Positions 13,101-25,100 of a DNA stretch of 64,000 nt are shown here, piece after piece. How positions within the stretch are numbered: the stretch's first letter is position 1; each line of letters starts with the position of its first letter. Under the pieces are notes generated by a model. That model was not told the origin of the DNA and searched no databases. It saw only the letters and a list, made by a program, of their open reading frames with translations. Both the position numbers and the translations under genes were made by a program. Source of the DNA: Branchiostoma floridae (Eukaryota > Chordata > Leptocardii > Amphioxiformes > Branchiostomatidae); NCBI RefSeq assembly GCF_000003815.2, contig NC_049994.1:12480994-12544993 (forward strand). Direction: 5' to 3'.

Positions 13101-16100
13101 CTGTGTAATGGAAAATATCAGCAATAGAAATCGCAAAAACAAACAAACAAACAAACAAACAAACAAACAAACCTGCGTATGTCAGGTACACCACCGCCAT
13201 GAGGACGGCGGCCGCCGAAGCAGCCACAGCGAAGAAGAAGAGCGACCTCATCTCGGACTTGGTCAGGCTACTCAGGTGCGTGTGCAGGTACTTCAGGAAC
13301 CCGTACGCTATCAGGAGCGCAAACACACCTGTGGGGACAAGGGAGGTGTGGAGATTTGGTCTAAAATTGAGACAAGATTATCTATTAAAGGGCAACAAGA
13401 AAAATATGACCAGTACATGTCAATGTCAAGTACTCACTGTATCTAAACTCAAAGGTATTTTTAAAATGTGAGTGTGAGTGAATGAGTGACAGTAAAGTGA
13501 ATGAGAGTGAGTGATTGAGTGAATGAGTGGGAGTGGGTGAGTGAGGGAATGAGTGATAGTGAGTGAGTGAAAGTGTGAGTGAGTGTGTGTGTGTGAGTGT
13601 GTGTGTGTGTGTGAGTGAGTGTGTGTGAGTGAGAGTGAGTAAGTGAGTGGGTGAGTGATGGAAACAGTGTGACTTACCGGCTGATGCCATGTGTTCGCTG
13701 GTCCTGATTGGCTGGAAGCCGACGAAGGGGACCTGCATGGACAGCAGCAGGCCCAGGATGAAGAACGCACAGTACGCTGTGGGGGAAAGGTCAGAGGTTA
13801 GGGCCAGGTCAGATTCATCACACAACGGGTTTATTGTTTGGATGGTCATGGATATGGTCAAGGTTGCTATTAGCCATTGTGAACAGTTGTTTCTGTCATA
13901 ATCTTGATGAAAATGCTAGTATGACAACACGATCCCCCTTTGAATCCCAGTTGTTGTCGCTCAGACAACATGTACCAATGGTATGGGAAAGGGTCACAGT
14001 CCTCAGGACATGATGTTCAGCTGTGGTCCACTGTATGTTGTACTTGCCAATAGGAGCTAGGGGAGTGGAAGAGTAGTTCTTCTCTGAGGTTTGGGACCAC
14101 AAGGAATGATGAGGGCTGTTTCTTCACTTCTGAAGATCACAATTACTAAATAATAGTTACAAAAGGCTATGAAGATCACAACTACTATATGTAATATTAG
14201 CAGCTACAAAAGGCCATGAAACCATGATTCCATCCTTACCTACGAATATCCTGTAGGAGAACCTGCCCATCAGGAGCAGCACAAACACGTGCAGTGGGAT
14301 GAGGTTGATGATGTAGACGTACCCTCCCCAGGCAGACACCTGTCAATCAAACATGTTACCACGGTGATGGTTACCACAGCAACACCAGTGGTTGCCATCA
14401 TAGGAAATGGCTCTAACCGTGTATGTTGTTTATTCACAGACAAATTCATCTCAACAACTGGATAAGATACAGACACTATCACTATATATTTCCAGTGGCA
14501 TTCATCACTCTTCTTCAGCATCACTAGAATAATGTTCACGCTAAAGAAGAGTGATAGATATCAAATAAAATGTCAAGAAATGATCTTCGTATCTTATCTA
14601 GTTGTAGAGATTGATTTATCTGTAAACAAATATCCTTTTAATTCAATATCTAACCTACAGTTAATATCTGACCTAAAGTTAATAACTAACCTTCATAAAT
14701 GTATTCTAATTATTTGTCTAAGCTATATAGGAAAAAATAGGAAATTTTACACAGACAATACATAGAGCTGGACTCACCATATAGAAATATGCCAAAGCTG
14801 TACATCCTGCCCAGAATATAGACCCTGTCTTTACTGATTTAACCTGCAGAAAAGAGAAGGATTGTTTACTCAGATGACTGATATCATAGGAGCCGAGGTA
14901 AAACTGCTACCTAATAATAAATTAATCAGAATATTGTCTTTGAACATATTATATCAAATTATTGACAGCCAACAAAAACGTTCTTTTATACATAACATAT
15001 AAATTCTTCTAAAATTAATTTTAAACATTTTCTTATGACGTTTACCTATAAACAACACCATTCATACATTTGTACATAACATTTGCATTGTTTGCCCATA
15101 CATTGATGGTTAGTAGGGTAAAGGCTAAACATGAGGTTTATACATCTTTCATGTAGTGAAGGGCTCTCATTTGCAATGATTACTAGAATACTTAGTAGTT
15201 GAGTATTATACAAGTATATGGAACTGGGCCAAAATTAAACAGTGTAACAATACCAGCCCTTCAAATGTTGTCCATTGTCATTGTATCATAAGTGGTAGGG
15301 TTGGAAGTGGTGGCGGAGAGTTTTGTTAATTTTTTGGCTAAACAGAAAGCTTTTATCAGAGATACTTCAGACAACTGAAGTACCCTTGAAGCTAACTCAG
15401 TTGGAACTGCCTTTTGTATGGATTACGCTTTTCCTGGGTAAATGTGAACAAGCTAAAGTGTTGCCACGGTAAAAAAAGAAAATGTTTCAATTTTAAATCA
15501 TAACTTCATTTTGTATATCCTGAAAGGCAACAAGACCCAAAATAACCACTGGAATTTTCTTTCCCTACGCAATGATTTCATTTAATACTAATAGTCCTCT
15601 ACTAAAGTTGTAAAGAGAGAAAATATTTGCACTAAATCATAACCTACTCAAACAGAAAGACAGAATTGCAGCATTTCCTACCTAGCCTCTGAATAGTATA
15701 TTCCATTGCGCAGATATATGTACAAAAAAAACAGCTCAGGTGGAACATACCATCTGTAAATAAGGGAGGGGTAGCCCTGCTCGTTTTCATGCATTTAGCT
15801 CTGGACTTAATCCTAAATAGAAAACTTCACTTGTCTAAAAAATCTGCCGGTCAAATTGAAAAACAATCCCCAAATCAATATTACATGCAACAGCCTTTCA
15901 AACAGCTAACATCCTAGTCTGAAGGATCTAAGCATGTCACTCATGAACATGCAGTACAAGCCTTCAGTGTAACAGATTACCGAGATATTGATTTTATCCT
16001 GCATCCCGATACTCTCATTTTGAATAATTGACACTAAGTGCCCAAAATACGGTTTTGAAAATTGTCTTGTCAGTTTCAGGGATCCTCAAGGTGTCTAGCG

Positions 16101-19100
16101 TCTTCAGTCCAATTGATTTTAGGTCAAGATAGGGTCAGGACCCAACCCAGATCGACCTCTCGAGTGCCCTCTTGAACTAAGAATAGCTAACGTACGGTAC
16201 AATACTTCAGACAGTCTGCACGGTAATTTTCTAGGGCAGGGCTCGAAATACCACCTGCATATGCAGGTTAGTGCAGGTAAAATGGGAACTGTGCAGGTAT
16301 TTCTGATGTCTCCCTGCACCTAACCTGCGCTGGTCCATGTACAGGGTTTTATGTATAAATGTCATATGCTGTGCATGTGGACTATGTTGTGGACCTATAA
16401 AGCATAAAAGAAAAAAAAATAGTAATAGTTCATGAACAATTTTAGTTTGATCCATACTTCCTAAATTCAGAGTGGTGCAGGTTAAATTTGTCTGGTGCAG
16501 GTAATTTACAATGTTACCTGCACCAGCGCTGGTATGCAGAAAAAGTATTTCGGGCCCTGGACAGTCTGCACGGTAATTTTCTAGGGGCAGGTTTGCGGGA
16601 GGGGGGCGATTGCATATCAGTGAGAGTAATCCTTGTGGGGGAAGAATACTGTACAAATTTGACATTTAGAAACGCAGTTCTGTCAAATCCTATCATGTTT
16701 CCAATCCCCCAGATGAATCTATTCCATGTAGACCAATTGCTGCAGGGAATACAGGCATTTATAGCTAAGCTAACAAGACAGGTGTTACCCATATGCCGCT
16801 ACAAAATGTACATCTGGATTCAAACCCAGAACACAAAGTCAGGTAGACAATTAATCATGTTAACAATTACATTAAATAGCAAAGTTATACACATTATGAC
16901 ATGTGACAACCCCTGCATGGTAACGCTAGTTCACCTCTATTCACTGGGTAACCTATATCCGTTGTACCTAAAAACAGGATATTTCGGGATATCAAGTCGA
17001 CGGACAGTGGTTTTAAATTACATTTTTTTCAATATGATGACAGTTTCAGAGCACCTTCCGTCAACTTGATATCCCGAAATACCCTGGGATAAAGGTTACC
17101 CCGCGAATAAAGGTGAACTAGCATTATACACACTGTCAGGAATATATATCAAATAATGTCTAGACGCTAGAAATCCCTCTAATGACTGTAAAAGACCATT
17201 TTCATCCCATACTATGCACCGTTGTATCAAGTATACAAGCCTCATAGAACTGTAGTTATGTAGAGTAGATGTAACGCTTTGTACCTTGTACAATTGTTGT
17301 GCAATAAAGTTATTATCATTATTATGTATACCATATAGTATTGTGTGAGAGTAAAAAACAAACAAAATGTACATCTGCTTGGTTTTTGGACCTGGTCATT
17401 AACATAATTATTATACTATACCATTAGGCTTGCCCTATACTATTGTGTACATGGAAAAATGGCTTTGATACTTGAATCCTTCAGACTAGGATGTTAGCTG
17501 TTTGCAAAACTGGCTTTGCTATGATTTCAAAACTGTAAAAATTGCTTGTATGAAAATTAACAGGTAGTATCAACAGGTAGTACTAAGCTACTGACAGAAG
17601 AAGAAAGAAAAGAACACACCTGCAAAAACAATATCACCTACCAGGGAAAACATAATAAAAATGTACTTACCCATAGAAAGTAAGTAAAAAGTAAGGCAAA
17701 GATGGCGATTCCCTCATTGTCATAGGACCCTGCTACTGATCTGGAGATGTAGCCAGGAACTGGATGGAATAAATAAAGTTTTACTTTCAAACCAAATATC
17801 TGTATCTATACAATAGAAAAATTTCTTTCTTTCTAGGTACTGACTAGGTACAAAAAAAGTCAAAGTTCTTCTAATATATTGTATGATTATTTTGTGTTCT
17901 GAGACCATACATTTTGAAACATTGCTGTGAGTGCTATTAACTCATGTAGGTCTTAAGTATTCCTATGATGGTTTGAAACATTGCATAAACATAATGTTCA
18001 TTCATGATCTTTTCAATCCATAGCATAAATCTTTGATACACAGTACTAAGAAAATACATGTAAGTACAAAAATCATATTTTCTTAGTACTGTATATTAAA
18101 GATTTATGGTATGGATTGAAATGGTAATATTATTGTAAAATGAGCAAAATTACAAGTAGAAGATGGTCTGAGTTCCTTACCTATTGCAATGAAACATGCT
18201 GCTAGCAGCCCTGCCCCCTGGCTCCATAACTCTTTGGTTAACAAGTATGTTGCTATGGATGTCAACCCACTGGATGGAACATACAAAAGAATACAAAAGA
18301 TGATTGAGTGTTAGAAGTAACCACCTAAAACAAACCATGGAATATATCGAATGAATAGATGAAAGTTCAATCTCTTCTTCTGGATAAATCAAATTTAATT
18401 CATTGAACTAAATTTGATTTATCCAGAAGAAGAGATTGAACTTTCATCTATTCATTATATTCCTGGATGTATAATCTTCACAAACGTAGCATGGAATATA
18501 TCATTTTAAGATTAGTTTAATGTACTGTAAATACAAAAACTTTCGCGCCAACTACAGAACAGTACTGTAAATACTGTAAATGCATTAAGTTATCACGATG
18601 GCGCTACAAAATCACAGCGAACACTCCATTTTCTCAGTGGTTTGCTTTTGGACGACTTTTCGGAAACAATCCGACAAAGACTAAATCCACAAGTATGGCC
18701 GCCAAACTGCTATCATCTAAAAAACATCATTCTACAATTCTCATTAGTTATACCAACCGGCTATTGCCTAAAAGATGCAATAATATACCTAGTCTAACTC
18801 CCTACATCTCACCTGAAGGTTGGAGCTAAGAACACACAGACATCTCTGATATGTACAGTAATGTGGAGACTGTTGAGTAACCAGTGGATGGTTCCTGCTG
18901 TCACCATCAAACCTGGGTACACCTGGGTAAAGTGGAGACAGTCAAGCTGTTAGAGAGCCTGGTATACATTTTGAAGTCCTGGGTTCAAATCCCAGCAGAA
19001 TCATCATAGTTCATACCAAATAGTACATACTGCTTGCACTTTTGCGTAGTTATTGTATGGGACTTGAACACCACCACTAGCAGTGGACTAGCTCCCCTGC

Positions 19101-22100
19101 TGTATGGCCAAAGGGCTGTTGAGAAGGAGAAACACTGCCCTATGCCCTATGCTTCAAAAGTCGTAGGAAGGATTTTTCTTTTCTTTTTTTAAATATCACA
19201 ATGTTTATGACAAATGCTGACCCTTAGTATAGGCTACAGGTCAAAGAGACAAACCATTTAACTGCCGAGATACAGATAATGCTAGTTCACCTTAATCCGT
19301 GGGGTCATCTATATCCGTTGTATTAAAAAAAAGGGGGTTTAGGGATATTAAGCCGACAGACAGTGGTTTCAAACTGCAATATTTTGAATGTATTGCAATT
19401 TGAAACCACCGCCTGTGTACTTGAAATCACTAAGTACTGTTTTTTCAAACAAGAAATATCAGATAAAGGTGAACTTAAGGTGAAATATTCCAAAATCTAC
19501 TATTATTTCTACATGTATCTACTATTGTAAAATGCAGACTGAAAAACTACATTCTAAGAAATTGTATGAGATACTTACCGTCCCCCCTACTATCCTCCCG
19601 AGCGGATACCACGCTCTCTCATCAAACCAGTTGAGGAAGTTATAGAAGCCATAGTTGACCAGGTGATGTGTGGACCTGTAGTTAAACCTGAGAAAAAAGA
19701 CAGAGATGTTGGGTAAAATAGATGTAACTGGTACAGCTAACAGTAACTAGTATACACCATTAGAAAATTTTAGACAAAAAAAAGCACTTAAACATTGTGT
19801 CACATACAGTCAAACTATACTAACCACCTGTCGACATAGACCAAATTTCATAATCTCCAAGCAGATCCACGGTGGCGTAATATAGTATCAAACCCACCGT
19901 TTGACTCCCTTTGGCCGGCCATACTCCTTGGCCAGCTTTGATACTATCTTATGGCACCGTAGGATCTGCTTGGAGATTACAAATTTCATTGTTCCCTTGT
20001 GTACCTAATACCTGTACCTACGTGTATACCTGTAATTGTCACAGGTCAAAACCTAAATGCTTGGGGTATGTTATGTACCAAAAGTAATGTATTGAAACGA
20101 GCTAAAACACAAAACATTAAAGCATTTTACCATTATCTATATATCTGTTAAAACTCTGTTAAAAGCAGTTGTAAATAATCTTGATTGAGATATAGCAATA
20201 GGAAAAATTCACCACTTAGATAAGTTAGAAAGGCAGTTTGCTATATGTAGCTAGATTGTCACTCATAATTTCCAGCCAGAATCTTTATCTTTTTCAACCA
20301 CCTTGACATTTTTGGCAAACTGCACATTGGTACCTCAAGCCTCGGCAGTTACAATACAAGCACTTTAACTCACAGGGCTCGAAATACTGGGTGCATGTGC
20401 ACCCAGGTGTGGGTGCACAGGGTGCACCCAAATATTTTCTTAGGTTTGTGTATGTAAAGATATCAAAGTATACTATTATACATCATATTCTTGAAATCTA
20501 AGTGTTAGAAAGATAATAAAATGTCTGTCATGGTACTTGTTTACTAGTAAGAATTTAATAGCTTGTAACTAAGTTTTATCACTAGGTTATTACTTCAATT
20601 TAAGAGGTGCACCCAAAAATTTTTTGGTGTACCCAATTTCTTAAGCTGGGTGCACCAGTGCACCTAATACCAAAAATGAATTTCAAGCCCTGAACTCAGG
20701 AATATCTCTTGTAGACTTGGGAGCTATCCATACTCAGTCTGGTAGACATGTATGCAGTCATTTACAATGTTCAGGTTCACTACCGATGATTCCCCAAGAT
20801 TATGCACCAATAATCCGTCAGGCTGAACATGCGCTTGAACTTGCATATGGAAATGGCTGGCAGCCAAATCTCACTGTATGTCTGGGGCCGAGGGTAAAAA
20901 TGTTGTGTTTCCTGTCTCCTAGACTACTGTAAATGCGTTTAAGTTCGCGGGGAGTTAATTTCGCGGTAGCGGGAAAAAGGACTTTTCGCAGTGGTTTTAA
21001 GTTCGCGGTAACACCGTAGACTGCAGTCTAATACCATAATAGAAAAATGTTCGCGGTGGATTTAAGTTCGCTGTGAAGTGGTCACAGCGAAAACCGCAAA
21101 CATCAATCCACCGCGAACATTTCTGCATTTACAGTAACCTGCCAACCCTAGACTTTTTTGTCTTTCGCCGCGCTTCCGCGGCGAAAGGCAATCAGACTGA
21201 TATTAGATTGCTGTCCGTCTGTCCGTCCGTCCGTCCGGGTCGACCATGCCATACCGTGCTAGCGAGATATTCTACCCTGCAGATTCGATGGTATTGCCAA
21301 AGGCCATGCAAGTACTAGTATGTATGACATACGTATCGGCCTGCCATGAATGTGCTGCTTGGTTTATGCATGGCTTATTAGCAGGAATAAAGGACCTGCA
21401 ATGTGCCCTGCACAACGTATTTGTAGACGTCTATTCAACCAAAGACCTCCGCGATTCAACTTGTACTATATCTGCAAGGTAAAGAGAAAACATTTAAGGT
21501 ATCTTTGCGTACGTGTATTCGATGGATATCAGTCACACTTCGTTTCTCTTAGTGAATGCGGCGCGTACGAAAGGGTCCAAACGTTGTGGTGTCTTTCCTC
21601 CCAGTAGGTAGGGGTAGGTCGGACCTTACGATTAGGCGGTCAAGAAACACTGGGCAAGTTCCAAGGACGTTATCGTCCTTGGCAAGTTCAGAGCATAACA
21701 ACGTTACAATGCCAGCAGTTGAAGGAAATCTTCATCTCACAATCTGTCACTACCACACGGCAATATTGCAATGTAATTGTGGAATATAGCGTTTTTCGTG
21801 TGCGTAGAAATGTAAAAGAAATTTTCTTTGACACGGGTGGGCGCAAAGCATCATGGGGCAGCAAAGAAAGTAGATAGCGGGGAACCCCCTACAGCTGTAG
21901 GATCAACCAATCAGAGGTGCGTATTGCGATCACGTGCACGTCTTAGCTAGCTGCAAGCGTAAAAAATCCTGGAATTGGGCGGGCAGTCTTCAATCCCAGT
22001 GTCAAAGATATTTCCACGGCTTGCGGAGCTAGCGGCAATGCGAAAAAAATCCTCGGCTTGCGCTGAGGAACTGGGCGGGCAGTCTTCAGTCCCAATGCCG

Positions 22101-25100
22101 TCGACTGGACAGCGGCGAGCACGTCGCTAGCTCGTGAAACACACAATGACGTAATTGCTGTTTGTTTTACTAGGGGTGAAACCGTCATTTCACCATGTTT
22201 CACTCTTTTGTCACGTAGGTGCAATATTTGCTTTCACCCTTCCATATTTACATGGGAACAATGCGAATCCGGGTGACACATTTTCACCGTGTTTCACCAA
22301 CATTCACCCATTATGTGCCATTTTCACCGTACGCCGTGTGGTAATGATCAAGGAGGTTAAAAAGAGATGGTAGTTGCAATGGAAAGAGATCCTAAAATCT
22401 TCCTAAACTTCAACCTACACAAGAACAGCATCGGCTGTCCCGACATAGTCAGGAGAAAAGCAAGGTAAGGGGTGGACACAATAAACTATACAGCAAAATA
22501 TGACTTTTAGCAAGGAGGTTAACCTCGTTGCTTTTAGTCCTTCTTTAACCTCCTTGCTTTTAGTCTTCAGATGCGCCATATGCATGACGGGTAAAATGTT
22601 GATTTGTACCTGTTTTTACAGATTTCATGTTTTTAAGAAACTGACAAATGTCGTAAGTGTTGTCCAAAATTTAACATTATTTGGCGGATATCCACAGTAT
22701 TTGTTGTAGCATTCTAAAGCTATGAAAACTTCATAACTAAATAAAATGATAACATGCTCTTGGCCACAAAAGAAGTGACCAACAGTAATTATATTGTCTG
22801 GCTATGTTACATTTGCTATTTGACCTGGAGTCCAAATTTCTGGAGAATCATTATTTGTTTGATTGTTTGGTTGTTTGGAGGTTTGGTTGTTGAACCTCAT
22901 ATTTAAAACAAGGAGAGTTTTCGGTTTTTACAGTGAGTAGGTTAGTTCCAGTGCCACAAAGCCTGTGTCTACATCGAACATGTGTCTAGTTGTAACATAT
23001 TTTGATTACCCCACAACTCGCTCATTTTTGCATCCCCTTTCCTTACAGAGAGAGCATTATTAAGCAGGTAGCTAAGCTGTTGGTGCAGATCCATGCCTTG
23101 GACCACGCCCTGCAGGTCGCCAGAGAACACAGCCTCAAGGATCTCAAACAGATGGTTGTCGGGCGGTAGCACATGGTTACCACACAGGATACTATACATC
23201 CTTCAGAAACTTGGGAACATGGGCTTTCAAAAAACTTACCACCTGTAGCTTTTACACTGGTCAGCTTGTGGTCATCTCATATGGTAAAGGATATCTAGTC
23301 CATTGTATAGTAAGTCCTTTCATGAACTAGTGATATTGAGTAGCACAAACTTAGATGGGGGAGGGGAGGACCAGGTCGGATCAAAGAAATCTCCAATTGT
23401 TTCCATCTCATGTGAACTGGGTTGACAGACATGATGTAAGATTTTGGTGTAGAAATGGCCATTGTAACAAACCTATACTTACCGGTATGTAATTTTAGTA
23501 CGCCTTATTCTTATAAAGGATTCATACCTTCTGTAACATCTGGAGTCTGTACATGTTCATAGTGTGTACTGGTGCAGTCTCTCTGCTAGCAGGTAGTGAA
23601 GAAATACAGTCAGAATATGATGTCCTTTCCACTTTTACATTGTACAACTCAAGTGATGGCTATCATGAGGAAATATCTGCCTTTGATCAACATTCATTGA
23701 ACGGAAAAAAAGCATCCATCCTGAATCTTAGCACATTCTAATCGTGTTTGGTGAAGACTGGTGACAGTGTATAGATTGACTTGAGTAGGGAACTGTGAGC
23801 ATTGTACATACAGGAAAGATGTGAAAGCTATATACAATGTATCTACTGAGTTTTGTGGAGGTCTACTGTCAAAAGAGTCAAATAAAACTTGATTTTTTTT
23901 TTTGCATACAAAAATCGTTACCGACTGAATTTGTCAGTTATTCTATTTATGAATCTCCTAAAGGCACAGCATCAAGTTCTCTGACGAGGTCTTTTTTAAC
24001 CTCCTTGGTGTTATTAAACAGCCGTCGGGGTCTCGCTGGCGGCGTCTCGCGTCCTCCCCAGCCATGTGGAAATTTTGGAAGGTCGGTGACCGGAGAGAGC
24101 TCGCCCGGAACGTCGCATGTATAGACAACTACTTTTGTATAGTTGCATATGTTGGAACAAATAGCAATTTATTACAGGCCTGCGATAACAAAACCTACTA
24201 GTATATTGTTTTCGTTGGCGTCCATGGGCGCCACCATTTTGTCCCAAGGGAGTGTCGCATGTTGGGAAGGGGTGTCGCGATTTTGATGTGTTATTACGAT
24301 GTTACAATTTTAGGACCATATATCCGTGCACAAAATAAAGCGCTTATATACCGACGCTTTCGATCAGTCCTCTGATCCTTCTCAAGTTGAAATGACCCAG
24401 AGCCTAAGTCACGATGTGGAGAATTACCTCTATGAAATCCAGAATTGTGCAGAGATCTGACGTGGGCTGGGAGGCGGTTGCATGTGGAAAATTGCTTACT
24501 ACTCGAAATTTCAAGGGATCTTCGTGGAAGAAACTTCAACAAAAGTGTATCCCTCTTTGATATATGTAAAATACACTGACTAATATTTTATCTAATTGAT
24601 TTCAAATGAGAAGATTCCAAGCTACCCCGATGGAGTGAGTTTGTGGCCCATAACCACTGACGTAATGAATCAAAATCTCAATAATTTTGCTTTCCGAAAA
24701 GAAATGAAACGTTCCTTTCAACATACCACAATGAAACTGCATTTGCATTTTGAAACTCATTAAGTACAATTTTATTAACAGACACAGACCTGACAAAAAT
24801 CAGTAAACTGGATGCTGCACCAATTAGAAAATGAACACATTATATCAGCAGGCATCTATACGTTTAAGGGCTTACTGGTGCAATAAATTACGAGAACAAA
24901 TTGAATAAACTTTGTACGTCAACGTACAGAACAAGTGTTGTTCACATGAACATAGGACTTTATAACACCAGTGGTAATCAGATACTCCACTAATTCCTTA
25001 GTAGCGAAATGGACAATTGTTTTGAGTATCGCCCCTTCAAAAGTTTGCACAGACCATCAAGTCCGGACCTGCACCTGATCCTTTGTACCTGTACCTGAAT

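Larger units (their letters stand above)
14844..17670. other. STT3B intron 5, filled by nested repeats
   Basis: Non-coding. Contains a pair of inverted ~28-bp arms near 15903 and 17476, an hAT-like element at 16237-16559 and a family B MITE at 16925-17122. The remaining sequence is AT-rich with no coding signal. Confidence 0.7.

Noticed and set aside
13385-13861. Long minus-strand frames rich in Ser-Leu-Thr-His
   Set aside because: They translate the (GTGA)n simple repeat; only the short piece over exon 8 of STT3B (13678-13776) is coding.
16813-16835. GGATTCAAACCCAG, tRNA T-arm-like
   Set aside because: No A box or cloverleaf around it.
18940-19010. tRNA gene suggested by the CTGGGTTCAAATCCCAG T-arm
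   Set aside because: No proper acceptor and anticodon stems; better explained as a tRNA-derived SINE.
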